A DNA stretch of 43,779 nucleotides from Nitrospira sp. Lineage in GTDB: Bacteria > Nitrospirota > Nitrospiria > Nitrospirales > Nitrospiraceae. The stretch covers positions 1 through 43,779 of the forward strand of contig JARFPM010000050.1 in assembly GCA_030444405.1 (NCBI GenBank). The letters are read 5' to 3'. The notes beneath the pieces were generated by a model. That model saw only the letters and a list, made by a program, of their open reading frames with translations, was not told the origin of the DNA and did not search any database. Each line of letters opens with the position of its first letter. Positions within the stretch are counted from its first letter, which is position 1. This document shows, piece after piece, positions 16,214 through 24,912 of the stretch. Made by a program: the position numbers and the translations under genes.

Positions 16214-17278
16214 TTACGACCCTCCCAGGACTTGAAAGCTCCTCGTCACCCCTGCCACAAAGCTCGTGTTCTGTTGCAGGTTGCCGTTGAAATCTCGGTA
16301 GATCGGAATCTGCGCGATGAAATAGGCCTGTGCATAGTCCCACAGATTGACGAGCACGCCGGTCGAAAACCCGACAAACGTGAAGTTCGTCGTCGGGACA
16401 GAACGGCTGGTCACGGTCAAATCAACCGGTAACGCCCGATTGATCGGTGGTCCCTCGTACTGGTACAGCGCCGCGTCCATGCTGTCCTGAGTCTTGTACC
16501 GGAAGTTGATCTGTTCGGTCAGAACCAGCCAGGGAACCGTCACAATGTTGAAACCCGCGTTGAACGAGAATTCCTGCCCGAACTGATAGCCGTCAGAATT
16601 GCGGAGGCTATAGCGCCAGGTCCCCTGCGAAAACTGATTCAGCCGATGGGGGAGAATTTCGTAGGTCTGGTAGAAGCCTGGCTGAAAACCGAACGCGCCG
16701 CGGCCGAGCTGGAGCGTGGATTCCGCATATTGACCGTTCGGTCCCGCCTGCTGATAGGTGCCCGTCGGAAAATAGACGGCCATATCCAGCACGAACATGC
16801 TCCGTAGGGTCGGGAGCATGTTGTATTTCAGCTTCGCCATCACATCGCCCAGTCCATTGTTGTCATAGTTCGAGACCGTGCCCGGTCCAAACTGACCGAT
16901 GGACTGCACCCACTTATACGGCACCATCACTTCGAGTCCAAAACGTTCCGTAAGGCCATAGTTCAGATTCAGCGCCGCCGTTTGCACGAGGGTTTCCAGT
17001 TTATCGACCTGAATATTGCCCAAAATGAGTTGTTTGGTTTCCTGGTTCGCAAAAGGGATCGTGTTCGCCCCATCCGGCCCGGGAGAGGCAGGCGTGTAGT
17101 TGTACACGAAGTTCGCGGTGAGCATCCCCTTAGGCGAAACCTGCTGTTGCGACCCGATGACGACAAAGCAACTGACCGCGCCGCAAGACGCCTCGGCCCT
17201 GGATGGGCTGAGCATCGAAAGCGCCGTTCCGACTACACCACCGAGAGCGAGAGCACAGCACAAGAGCTTGCGCGTCAT
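16214..17278 (-). CDS. Outer-membrane beta-barrel protein 1 (Phenol_MetA_deg-like)
   Basis: The product has 354 residues. The signal peptide ends SRAEA (residue 30) and is followed at once by SCGAVSCFVVIGSQQQVS, with two cysteines (Cys32, Cys37). The rest is a run of amphipathic strands of the phenol-degradation MetA/transporter barrel type: LNYGLTERFGLEVMVPY, GLGDVMAKLKYNML, VYFPTGTYQQAG, LQLGRGAFGFQPGFYQTYE and an aromatic C-terminal strand (VAGVTRSFQV). ATG 17278 is chosen because it opens the signal peptide; its ribosome site is weak. It is a paralog of 18271-19392, including the cysteine segment. These barrels are thought to pass small molecules, but the substrate is unknown. The neighbouring TlpA could act on the N-terminal cysteine pair. 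Confidence 0.75.
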   Translation of the reverse strand: MTRKLLCCALALGGVVGTALSMLSPSRAEASCGAVSCFVVIGSQQQVSPKGMLTANFVYNYTPASPGPDGANTIPFANQETKQLILGNIQVDKLETLVQTAALNLNYGLTERFGLEVMVPYKWVQSIGQFGPGTVSNYDNNGLGDVMAKLKYNMLPTLRSMFVLDMAVYFPTGTYQQAGPNGQYAESTLQLGRGAFGFQPGFYQTYEILPHRLNQFSQGTWRYSLRNSDGYQFGQEFSFNAGFNIVTVPWLVLTEQINFRYKTQDSMDAALYQYEGPPINRALPVDLTVTSRSVPTTNFTFVGFSTGVLVNLWDYAQAYFIAQIPIYRDFNGNLQQNTSFVAGVTRSFQVLGGS

Positions 17279-17377
17279 GATTCCATGATCTTTCTGTTGG
17301 TCACACGACAGGACCCGCACGTCGGACCCCGGCGCGAGATGCGATTGTTAAAAGTCGTGAAAACTATGAGAGAAGAG

Positions 17378-17695
17378 CTATAAAAGAAAGACCGGAGGGC
17401 CCCGGAGGGAGTGGTCGTAAAAAACGGCGCCGAAGACTACATCGATGGGAGCGATGATCGTACGTTCGATGAGCTGAAGTGCTGAACGAAGATGAATCGA
17501 AGAAGATTCTATGGCCTGTCCGGCTGCACAGAGCCAAGCGCAGATCCCGGTCGAGTGGGTCCCTGCCTGATGCTTGGCGTGGTGCTGAGCATGGCCCACG
17601 CTAGGAGCGACCATCAACCCGTTTACCAGTACGATGCAGAGCAACAAGGCCCAAATAAATGCGGATCGCTTCACGGTAACCGTCCTACTGTTCAT
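17378..17695 (-). CDS. C[AS]WxC/RGPP small exported protein D
   Basis: The product has 105 residues. The ATG at 17695 directly follows the TAG of the tlpA-like gene (17696-17698), so translation is almost certainly coupled. A signal-like hydrophobic segment (SAFIWALLLCIVLVNGLMVA) ends near GHAQ. Then come QHHAKHQAGTHS, the motif ICAWLCAAG, an amphipathic stretch, and LRGPPVFLL at the end. It is closest to paralog E (HHAxHQAxTH and C[AS]WxCAAG in both). Its tight linkage to a thioredoxin gene suggests that the CxxxC cysteines are the thioredoxin's client; this is inference. Confidence 0.65.
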   Translation of the reverse strand: MNSRTVTVKRSAFIWALLLCIVLVNGLMVAPSVGHAQHHAKHQAGTHSTGICAWLCAAGQAIESSSIHLRSALQLIERTIIAPIDVVFGAVFYDHSLRGPPVFLL

Positions 17696-18250
17696 CTAGC
17701 GTAGGGAGGCAGCTTTGACCGGCTCTTGCTTCTGGATACGGGCCACCACATCGAGAATGACCTGCTCAGTCAAGAGTCCACCCTTGATGTATTCCTGAAC
17801 GACGCCCTTCTCATCGATGAACACGCTCACCGGCAAGCCAAAGACCCCAAACTGGTTCGCGACTTTGTTGTCTCGGTCCATGAGCACCGGAAACGTATGG
17901 CCATGTTGTTTGATGTGCTCGCGCACCTTAGGCTCATCCTCCAATTCATTGATGGCCAATACCACAAACCCTTTCTCACGGAGTTTGTCGTAGGTGGTCT
18001 GCATGGCGGGCATTTCCGTCGTGCAGGGCTTGCACCAGGTGGCCCAAAAATTCACCAGCACGACTTTCCCGCGATGTTGACTGAGGCTCTGTGATTTGCC
18101 GTCCAGGTCGACCAATCGAAAATCTTCGGCCGTCGTCCCCACAGCCGGGACCCGAGAGCCCATTCCCCACACCACGCTGCTGGTGAGCACGCATGTGAAA
18201 CTCAAGGTCAACAGTCCCCACATGGTCTTGCTGTACGGTCTCCTCATCAT
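17696..18250 (-). CDS. TlpA/ResA-like thioredoxin
   Basis: The product has 184 residues. AAAGGAG lies 8 bases before ATG 18250. The N-terminal hydrophobic segment (WGLLTLSFTCVLTSSVVWG) exports or anchors it. The thioredoxin fold follows, with DFRLVDLDGKSQSLSQHRGK, the active site WATWCKPC (Cys73, Cys76), and the cis-proline region FGVFGLPVSVFID. WCxPC with this arrangement is the TlpA/ResA class, which reduces periplasmic cysteines in cytochrome c or copper-site assembly using electrons from a CcdA-type protein. The permuted CcdA at 9086 is a candidate donor. It lies between barrel 2 (21 bases upstream) and small protein D (0 bases downstream), so it belongs to the same operon. Confidence 0.85.
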   Translation of the reverse strand: MMRRPYSKTMWGLLTLSFTCVLTSSVVWGMGSRVPAVGTTAEDFRLVDLDGKSQSLSQHRGKVVLVNFWATWCKPCTTEMPAMQTTYDKLREKGFVVLAINELEDEPKVREHIKQHGHTFPVLMDRDNKVANQFGVFGLPVSVFIDEKGVVQEYIKGGLLTEQVILDVVARIQKQEPVKAASLR

Positions 18251-18270
18251 CACTGTGGCTCCTTTGTGAA

Positions 18271-19392
18271 TTAACTCTTCAGCAATTGAAACGATCGAGT
18301 CACCCCGAAGATATAACTAATTCCCTGAGCGAGGTTGTTGTTGGAATCCCGCATAATGGGTATCTGCGAATAAAAATACAGCGAGGTCATTCTCGTCAAT
18401 GGCGAATCGATCAGCCCTTCAAGACTGACCTGGAACCCCGGCGAGAACGCAAAATAGGTGGAGCCGGTGCTCGGTACACTGCGGTTGGAAATGGCAGGGT
18501 CGATCACGATCGGCTCGCCTGGAAAGTCTGGAGCATCGGCCGGCGTGGCCGATCGCTCCAGCGACGCACTAATATTGTCATGGACTAAATACCGCCAATG
18601 GAATTGCCCGGTCAGCACCAACCAGGGAGCTTTTTCTAACGGAACCCCGTTCGCGCCCAAGTTGAGATTGTATTCATCACCGAACTGGTAGCCGTCATTG
18701 TTACGAAACGTATGCCGATAGCTGCCGTAGAAGAACTGGTTGAGCCGATGCGGGATCAGTTCGTATGTTTGATAGACCGACCCAATGAGCCCGACGTTGC
18801 CCCTTCCCAGTTGCGTTGGTGATTCCATAATCTCACCGGCATCGTCCCGTGCGGTCGTACTGCCGGTCGGCACTTGCACGCCGAATCCAGCCACCACCAT
18901 GCTACGGAGCGTGGAAAGTACGTTGTACTTGGCGGTAATGATCATGTCCCCGATTCCGTTGTCTCCGAACGGGACCAGTTCTCCTTCCCCGTTAGCGCCC
19001 TCTTCCCCCAAGCCGTCGATATGCTTGTGCGTTCGCCAGAGGTAGGGAATCGTGACTTGAACACCCAAGCGTTCCGTAATGCCATAGTTCAAGTCAAAGT
19101 TGACAGTCTGCGTGATGGTTCGGATTTCTTGGTGGTGGTCCAAGATGAGGCGACGATTGGCCTGATCGATCGCGGGAATCACGCCGTTGGTCCCGTCGAG
19201 CAAGCGCATCGGCGTATAATTGTAAATTGTGTTGAAGGTCAGCAGACCGGCTTGCGGCACCTGCTGCTGAGAGCCGATCACCACAAAACACGTCACCGCT
19301 CCGCAGGCTGCCTCGGCAGTTCGAACAGCGGGCCATGCGAGGATGATCGCAAACCCGAGCAAACACGCAAGTAGGGAACGCTTGACTGCCAT
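18271..19392 (-). CDS. Outer-membrane beta-barrel protein 2 (Phenol_MetA_deg-like)
   Basis: The product has 373 residues. The signal peptide ends RTAEA, followed by ACGAVTCFVVIGSQQQVP (Cys30, Cys35), the same block as in barrel 1. Barrel strands include LNYGITERLGVQVTIPY, GIGDMIITAKYNVL, FGVQVPTGSTTA, TQLGRGNVGLIGSVYQTYE and a final strand IFGVTRSFQLL. ATG 19392 opens the signal peptide; GAAGGAG lies 12 bases upstream, a rather long spacing. The duplication of barrel plus small His/Cys protein (E-barrel2-TlpA then D-barrel1) suggests an ancestral two-gene cassette that was copied. The transported substrate is not known. Confidence 0.75.
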   Translation of the reverse strand: MAVKRSLLACLLGFAIILAWPAVRTAEAACGAVTCFVVIGSQQQVPQAGLLTFNTIYNYTPMRLLDGTNGVIPAIDQANRRLILDHHQEIRTITQTVNFDLNYGITERLGVQVTIPYLWRTHKHIDGLGEEGANGEGELVPFGDNGIGDMIITAKYNVLSTLRSMVVAGFGVQVPTGSTTARDDAGEIMESPTQLGRGNVGLIGSVYQTYELIPHRLNQFFYGSYRHTFRNNDGYQFGDEYNLNLGANGVPLEKAPWLVLTGQFHWRYLVHDNISASLERSATPADAPDFPGEPIVIDPAISNRSVPSTGSTYFAFSPGFQVSLEGLIDSPLTRMTSLYFYSQIPIMRDSNNNLAQGISYIFGVTRSFQLLKS

Positions 19393-19496
19393 GTAAGGTG
19401 CAGGCTCCTTCTCGTAAGGAATCTTCTTGATCCACCCGCCGTCGGACCATTTAGGGGTCCTTGTGCGACGAAATAGCTCCGACGGAATAACGAAGA

Positions 19497-19802
19497 TTAC
19501 AGTGAGAAGGACGGGGGAGCTCGGCTGGAAGAGGTCCATGGAACGTCGATTGAAGGGGTCGATGACTGAGCGAGAGGGATAAACGCGATTGGACTTTGTT
19601 CAACCTGAATCAAAACAACGGCACTATCGAGCACCGTGCCGGCTGCACACATCCACGAGCAGAGCACTGTTCCGTGGGTGGCCGCTTGATGCTGGGCGTG
19701 ATGCCCGGAATGTTCAGCAGATTGCGCCTGAGCCAATCCACCGACGGCAAGGATGCAGAGCACAAGTGAAATTAAAAGGAATGTGCGGAACGTGTGACCC
19801 AT
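19497..19802 (-). CDS. C[AS]WxC/RAPP small exported protein E
   Basis: The product has 101 residues and is the first gene of the minus-strand operon. The signal segment (FRTFLLISLVLCILAVGGLA) ends near AQAQ. Then come a His-rich stretch (EHSGHHAQHQAATHG), LCSWMCAAG, a hydrophobic segment, and the C-terminal SRAPPSFSL. It is the only paralog with Ser in place of Ala in the C[AS]WxC motif. It is followed after about 100 bases by barrel 2. A promoter-like sequence and a palindromic motif lie just upstream (19851-19903). Confidence 0.65.
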   Translation of the reverse strand: MGHTFRTFLLISLVLCILAVGGLAQAQSAEHSGHHAQHQAATHGTVLCSWMCAAGTVLDSAVVLIQVEQSPIAFIPLAQSSTPSIDVPWTSSSRAPPSFSL

Positions 19803-19850
19803 GGTCTATGGCGCTTCCCAATAGGGCTATTATATTGACCTATGTGGATA

Positions 19851-19870
19851 TGCAACAGATCCGACAGGTC
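19851..19870 (-). promoter_or_regulatory. Shared upstream motif, copy 4, with palindrome
   Basis: The plus strand reads TGCAACAGATCCGACAGGTC. It contains CCGACAGGTCGG (19861-19872), a perfect palindrome around a 2-base centre. It lies immediately downstream of the predicted -10 box, where a repressor would block transcription of the operon starting at 19802. Confidence 0.45.
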
Positions 19871-19873
19871 GGA

Positions 19874-19903
19874 ATACTAGGCGACTGAGATTATGCCTGT
19901 CAA
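19874..19903 (-). promoter_or_regulatory. Predicted sigma-70-type promoter of the minus-strand operon
   Basis: On the minus strand TTGACA (19903-19898) is followed after 18 bases by TAGTAT (19879-19874). The -35 box is perfect and the -10 box matches at 4 of 6 positions. It lies 72-101 bases before the start of small gene E. Confidence 0.5.
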
Positions 19904-20023
19904 GCGGGTGCTGTGCCGCTAGAGGTTCGGGTAGGATTCACTGGGCAGATCCTGTATACTCCACGGCCTGTACACCACTTCAACACTCAACTAATAAAGA
20001 ACGGCATTGATCATTTTTCTATT

Positions 20024-22747
20024 ATGGTTACACAAGTCCTCAACCTGATTTTCGGCAGCAAAAACGATCGTGAAATCAAGACCCTGCGGCCAATTGTGGA
20101 GCAGATCAATGGACTGGAGGCCGGGCTCACGCCACTCTCCGATCAAGCCCTTGCCGACAAGACGCAGGACTTCAAGAAGCGGCTTGAAGCAGGTCAGACG
20201 TTAGACGACATCCTGCCCGAAGCATTTGCCGTCTGTCGGGAAATGTCTCGCCGCAAGCTCAACATGCGGCATTTCGACGTGCAATTGATCGGCGGCATGA
20301 TTCTCCACCGCGGGCGGATCGCCGAGATGAAGACCGGCGAAGGTAAGACCCTCGTTGCAACCTTGCCCATCTATTTGAATGCCTTGGAAGGCAAGGGCGT
20401 CCATCTCGTCACCGTCAACGATTACCTCGCAAAGCGTGATGCCCAATGGATGGCGCAGCTCTACCATGCGCTCGGCCTGTCTACCGGGATCATTCAACAC
20501 GACGCGTCGTTCATGTATGATCCGACGTACGATGCTTCGGACAAGCGCCTACAGCATCTGCGCCCCTGCACCAGACCCGAGGCCTATCGCGCCGACATCA
20601 CCTACGGAACGAACAACGAATACGGATTCGACTACCTCCGGGACAACCTGGTCGTCACCGACTTGAATCAGTGCGTCCAACGCGAGTTGAACTTCGCCAT
20701 CGTCGACGAAGTCGACAGCATTTTGATCGATGAAGCCCGCACGCCGCTGATCATCTCGGGCCCGACCGACCAGACGACCGACCTTTATTACCGGATCAAC
20801 GCGATCATTCCCCAATTGAAGGCCGAAACAGACTACACCATCGAGGAAAAGACCAAGACTGCCGCACTGACCGAAGACGGCAACGCGCGTGTCGAAAAGC
20901 TGCTCGGCGTGGACAACCTGTACGATCCGGCCAACATGGACATGGTCCATCACGTCGTAAAAGCCTTGCAAGCCTATACCCTCTACAAACGAGACGTGGA
21001 CTATGTCGTTAAAGACGGCGAGGTCATCATCGTGGACGAGTTTACCGGCCGCTTGATGCCGGGCCGCCGGTGGAGCGATGGGCTGCATCAAGCCGTCGAG
21101 GCCAAAGAGGGCGTGAAAATCGCCAACGAGAACCAGACCCTCGCGTCCGTGACTTTTCAGAATTACTTCCGCATGTACAAGAAACTCAGCGGCATGACCG
21201 GGACCGCCGATACAGAAGCGGCCGAGTTCGCCAAGATCTACAACCTCGACGTCAACGTCGTGCCGACCAATCGTCAAATGATTCGGCAGGATTATGCCGA
21301 CGTCGTGTACCGAACCGAGAAAGAAAAGTTTGCGGCGATCGTCGAAGAAATCAAAGAATGCCACGAGCGCGGCCAGCCCGTGCTGGTGGGGACCATCTCC
21401 ATCGAAAAATCCGAGAAGCTCGCCGGACTCTTGAATCGCAACGGCGTGAAGCACAACGTCCTTAACGCCAAGCAGCATGAACGCGAAGCTGAAATCGTCG
21501 CGCAAGCCGGACGCAAGGGCGCGGTGACGATCGCCACGAACATGGCGGGACGCGGAACCGACATCCTACTGGGCGGCAACCCGGACTTCATGTACAAACA
21601 GGTGCTCTATCGGGAAGAGAACCTCCCGGAGAGCCGGAAGCTTGAACTCTACGAAGGTATTCGATCCGATTGCGAGAAGAACAAGCAGGAAGTCATTGGG
21701 CTGGGCGGGCTTCATATCCTGGGCACGGAACGGCACGAGAGCCGCCGCATCGATAACCAGCTTCGAGGACGAGCCGGGCGTCAGGGCGATCCAGGAACCT
21801 CACGATTCTACCTGTCCCTCGAAGACGACCTGATGCGGATCTTCGCTTCCGAACGGGTATCACAGCTGATGCTCAAGCTCGGTATGGAAGAAGGCGTCCC
21901 CATCGAACATGGCATGGTGACTCGGGCGATCGCCAATGCGCAGAAGAAGGTTGAAGCCCATAACTTCGAAATCCGCAAACAACTGCTCGAGTACGACGAT
22001 GTCATGAACAAGCAGCGCGAAGTGATCTATCGTCATCGCCGAGCCGTATTGAGCGGAGAGAACCTGACCAACGATCTCCAGGACATGATGGCCGGCTCGG
22101 TGGAATCGACCCTGAATGTGTACTGCCCCCCCGACCAATACCCGGAAGAGTGGGACGTCAAAGGGTTGACTGAGGTCATGCATAGCCAGTTCGGCTTGGA
22201 CATCACACAGGACAAGCACGATGGCGGGGACTCGCTCCGCGATGTCGGGCGCGATGCCTTGATCGAGGACCTTCGCGTTCACGTTCGGGATGCCTATGCC
22301 AAGAAGGAACAGGAACTCGGCCCGGACTTGATGCGTTTTCTCGAGAAGACGTTCATGCTCCAAGTCATCGACCATCATTGGAAGGATCACCTGCTGGCGA
22401 TGGACCATTTGCGAGACGGCATCGGTCTTCGCGGCTACGGGCAGAAAGATCCCCTGATCGAATATAAACGGGAAGGGTTTGATCTCTTCGCCGGCATGAT
22501 GGAACGGGTCAAATCCGACACGCTTGAGCGACTGTTCCATGTGCAGGCGGTCCGCCACGAAGGAGATCACCCGGCGTCCCCACCGCAACCGGTCATCTCA
22601 CGTCCACAGCCTAGGCTCACATTGAACCGTGGCGATGAACCGGTGGCTGCACCGGCTCCCGCCCAACGAGCCGAGAACAAGGTCGGCCGCAATGATCCCT
22701 GCCCTTGCGGCAGCGGCAAGAAATATAAGAAGTGTCACGGGGCGTGA
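20024..22747 (+). CDS. secA: Preprotein translocase ATPase SecA
   Basis: The product has 907 residues, normal for SecA. It drives export of unfolded proteins through SecYEG using ATP. Landmarks: the nucleotide-binding GEGKT within [20 protein letters not shown], the DEVD box ([21 protein letters not shown]), the preprotein-binding region, [37 protein letters not shown] (motif VI), and the C-terminal zinc site [13 protein letters not shown]. The start is set at the ATG giving [18 protein letters not shown], the usual SecA beginning; the in-frame upstream extension has no family match and the ribosome site is weak. Nothing is missing or unusual. Confidence 0.97.
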   Translation: MVTQVLNLIFGSKNDREIKTLRPIVEQINGLEAGLTPLSDQALADKTQDFKKRLEAGQTLDDILPEAFAVCREMSRRKLNMRHFDVQLIGGMILHRGRIAEMKTGEGKTLVATLPIYLNALEGKGVHLVTVNDYLAKRDAQWMAQLYHALGLSTGIIQHDASFMYDPTYDASDKRLQHLRPCTRPEAYRADITYGTNNEYGFDYLRDNLVVTDLNQCVQRELNFAIVDEVDSILIDEARTPLIISGPTDQTTDLYYRINAIIPQLKAETDYTIEEKTKTAALTEDGNARVEKLLGVDNLYDPANMDMVHHVVKALQAYTLYKRDVDYVVKDGEVIIVDEFTGRLMPGRRWSDGLHQAVEAKEGVKIANENQTLASVTFQNYFRMYKKLSGMTGTADTEAAEFAKIYNLDVNVVPTNRQMIRQDYADVVYRTEKEKFAAIVEEIKECHERGQPVLVGTISIEKSEKLAGLLNRNGVKHNVLNAKQHEREAEIVAQAGRKGAVTIATNMAGRGTDILLGGNPDFMYKQVLYREENLPESRKLELYEGIRSDCEKNKQEVIGLGGLHILGTERHESRRIDNQLRGRAGRQGDPGTSRFYLSLEDDLMRIFASERVSQLMLKLGMEEGVPIEHGMVTRAIANAQKKVEAHNFEIRKQLLEYDDVMNKQREVIYRHRRAVLSGENLTNDLQDMMAGSVESTLNVYCPPDQYPEEWDVKGLTEVMHSQFGLDITQDKHDGGDSLRDVGRDALIEDLRVHVRDAYAKKEQELGPDLMRFLEKTFMLQVIDHHWKDHLLAMDHLRDGIGLRGYGQKDPLIEYKREGFDLFAGMMERVKSDTLERLFHVQAVRHEGDHPASPPQPVISRPQPRLTLNRGDEPVAAPAPAQRAENKVGRNDPCPCGSGKKYKKCHGA

Positions 22748-22752
22748 AGGGA

Positions 22753-22949
22753 GCGCTCGATAGTGGAGCTGGATCTTCGGCCTCGGCATGATACGACAGA
22801 TCCCCACCGCTATTGACCCTTTCCTCCCTCTCCGCACACGCCTCGAAGGCTGCGTCGAAGCGCCGTAAAGCTGGCGTGCGCGGTATCAATGGCCGATTGA
22901 TACAACGAGCGCCATGCCGACACTGAAGATCCAGCTCCACTACCGAGCG
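22753..22949. repeat. ~200-bp element with 37-38-bp terminal inverted repeats
   Basis: The left arm (22753-22790) and right arm (22913-22949) are imperfect inverted copies with an uninterrupted 18-bp core, TAGTGGAGCTGGATCTTC (22761-22778). Inside lies another perfect inverted repeat, GTATCAAT and ATTGATAC around GGCCG (22883-22903). It begins 5 bases after the secA stop. It could be a small non-autonomous transposable element or a large transcript-ending structure. No target-site duplication was evident. The rest of 22950-23194 holds no recognisable gene. Confidence 0.65.
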
Positions 22950-23194
22950 TTGGGATCTGATCGCGACCTACCGTCTCTTAAGTACTGAGGCTGCAAACCT
23001 CCCCTTCCCTCTTCCGTTGGGAGGAATCGCTGCGTCTTGCGAGTGAATTGCCGGCCACTCCTGATCTTGCCTTGACTTAACGCACTTCCGAAGGCTACTC
23101 TACTTCCCCTTTGGCAACCAGCCGTGGGCGGCCGCTGCCCATAAGGGTAGGGGTGTCGCTTTTTCCATCTTGGAATGGTGAATTGGAGCTTTCC

Positions 23195-24370
23195 GTGAGC
23201 ACAGGGCATCCGGAACTCGTCGCTGCCATTGCCTCTGAGATCTCCGCTTCTGGCCCGATTCCGTTTGCTCGTTTCATGGAGTTGGCCCTGTACCACCCGC
23301 AATTCGGCTATTACATGCGCGCACCTGAACAGCCGCAAGAACGGATCGGTTGGCAAGGTGATTTCTACACGAGTTCGGATGTCCATCCTATTCTTGGGCA
23401 AGCTCTGGCCAAACAAGCCGAACAGATGTACCGATTACTCGGCCAACCCCATCTCTTTACCATCGTTGAAATGGGCCCCGGCAAAGGCTTGCTGGCAAAG
23501 CACATCCTGGCGACATGCGCCCATCGCTATCGCTCGTTTTTCCAGCATCTTCGGTATGTCTTGATAGATCGAAGCCCGGCCATGCGTGAGTTGCAGCGCA
23601 GGAACCTGGCTCCTTGGCTGGATCGAACAGACCTGCTCACATGGGTGGACGATCTTGCAAATGGAGCCCCTCAAGGTCTGACCGGTCTGTTCTTCAGCAA
23701 TGAACTCGTGGACTCGTTTCCGGTCCACCGCATTCAGGTCACGGCAAAGGGAATCGAGGAGCTCTGGGTGGACTATCAAGACGGAGGGTTTGTTGAATGT
23801 CTGATGCCGCTGTCGTCGGACACACTGGTCCATCGTCTTCGCCGTGTGAGCGCCGATTGGCCGGAAGGCTATCGAACCGAGGTCAACCTTCGAGCATCGG
23901 AGTGGATGAAGCAAGTCGCTCAGCATTTGGATCGGGGATTCGTGCTCACCATCGATTACGGCCACACTGCGCAGGACCTCTATCGGTCCGACCGAAAGCA
24001 CGGCACGTTTCTTTGTTACTCCCGACAATCCATAAACGAAGACCCGTTTCTGCGCGTGGGCGACCAGGACATGACCACCCATGTGGATTTCTCGAGCTTG
24101 GCGGCGACCGGTGAAGAGCAACAACTCCAGACGACCGGCTTCACCAACCAATTGAGTTTTTTCATGGGGCTCGGCGTCGAACAGATGATCGCGGAGTTGG
24201 ATCAGGACAGTCCGCAATTCAAAGCGGCGATTCATCTGCTTAGACCGAACGGTATGGGCACGACGTTCAAAGTTCTCATTCAGCACAAAGGAATCCAGCA
24301 CCCCGAACTCGACGGCTTGAGGTACAAACCGTTCTTTCGGTCGGCTCTGGCCACGCAGTCGGCTGCATGA
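23195..24370 (+). CDS. MidA/NDUFAF7-type SAM-dependent methyltransferase
   Basis: The product has 391 residues (DUF185/PF02636 family). GTG 23195 is chosen because GGAG lies 6 bases upstream and family homology begins there (GHPELVAAIASEISASGPIPFARFMELALYHPQFGYY). Motif I is VEMGPGKGLLAKHIL (about residues 91-105). The family hallmark is LFFSNELVDSFPVHR. Later blocks are FVLTIDYGH and MTTHVDFSSLA. The mitochondrial homolog NDUFAF7 dimethylates an arginine of the complex I 49-kDa subunit (NuoD homolog) during assembly. This gene ends 60 bases before nuoA, so a complex I assembly role is strongly suggested by position. The target arginine is present in NuoCD (Arg238). Confidence 0.85.
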   Translation: MSTGHPELVAAIASEISASGPIPFARFMELALYHPQFGYYMRAPEQPQERIGWQGDFYTSSDVHPILGQALAKQAEQMYRLLGQPHLFTIVEMGPGKGLLAKHILATCAHRYRSFFQHLRYVLIDRSPAMRELQRRNLAPWLDRTDLLTWVDDLANGAPQGLTGLFFSNELVDSFPVHRIQVTAKGIEELWVDYQDGGFVECLMPLSSDTLVHRLRRVSADWPEGYRTEVNLRASEWMKQVAQHLDRGFVLTIDYGHTAQDLYRSDRKHGTFLCYSRQSINEDPFLRVGDQDMTTHVDFSSLAATGEEQQLQTTGFTNQLSFFMGLGVEQMIAELDQDSPQFKAAIHLLRPNGMGTTFKVLIQHKGIQHPELDGLRYKPFFRSALATQSAA

Positions 24371-24430
24371 GGACTGTAAACTGTAATAAGATGACGCCTC
24401 CACACGTCGGTGGCGCCTGACGAGGTTCGC

Positions 24431-24802
24431 ATGGGTAATACCCCCGTTCCGGAGAACTATATCCCAATCCTCATCTTCATCGGTGTGGGTATTGCGCTCG
24501 GTACGCTGACCCTCTTGCTCGGGAAGTTTGTCCGTCCCAACCAACCCTATCGGGCAAAGTTAGCTCCGTATGAAAGCGGAAGTCCGCTCTTTCAGGACGC
24601 CCGCGTACAGTTTCCGATGCGGTACTACATCATTGCGATGTTGTTCGTCATCTTCGACATCGAGGTAATCTTTCTCTACCCGTGGGCGGTTGCATTCAAC
24701 GGCCTGGGGCTGGTTGGATTAGCAGAAATGGTCCTGTTCATCGCCATCCTCGTAGTCGGGTACTGGTACGCATGGAAAAAAGGAGTGCTGGAGTGGGACT
24801 AG
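24431..24802 (+). CDS. nuoA: NADH-quinone oxidoreductase subunit A
   Basis: The product has 123 residues and three membrane helices (about 8-30, 65-85, 92-115). The cytoplasmic loop carries KLAPYESGSPLFQDARVQFPMRYY and the second helix carries IFDIEVIFLYPWA with the conserved Asp/Glu pair, both family hallmarks near the quinone site. GAGG five bases before ATG 24431 makes it preferable to the in-frame GTG at 24410. It is the first gene of the nuo operon. The gap to nuoB is filled by a heptad array. Confidence 0.95.
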   Translation: MGNTPVPENYIPILIFIGVGIALGTLTLLLGKFVRPNQPYRAKLAPYESGSPLFQDARVQFPMRYYIIAMLFVIFDIEVIFLYPWAVAFNGLGLVGLAEMVLFIAILVVGYWYAWKKGVLEWD

Positions 24803-24808
24803 GAGGAA

Positions 24809-24910
24809 CGCTAAACGTTATTCGCGAATCGTTATGCGCAAGAAGCCGCACAACAAATACCGACGAACGTCTATCCGATTAACGATTCACGTTTAACGAG
24901 CAACGATACA
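24809..24910. repeat. Heptad array between nuoA and nuoB, CGNNNNN type
   Basis: The left arm (24809-24836) has four consecutive 7-bp units starting CG (for example CGTTATT, CGTTATG). The right arm (24876-24910) has five consecutive 7-bp units (for example CGATTAA, CGTTTAA) and ends two bases before the nuoB ATG. The left arm reads approximately as the reverse complement of the right (AACG words), so the transcript can fold into a long imperfect hairpin around a 39-base centre. Confidence 0.75.
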
Positions 24911-24912
24911 CT

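Noticed and set aside
19913-20023. 37-codon N-terminal extension of SecA
   Set aside because: It has no family similarity and no ribosome site; SecA normally begins at the residue encoded at 20024.
20549-22588. Long minus-strand frames opposite secA (318 and 242 codons)
   Set aside because: They are mirror images of secA codon structure; secA itself is complete with all motifs.
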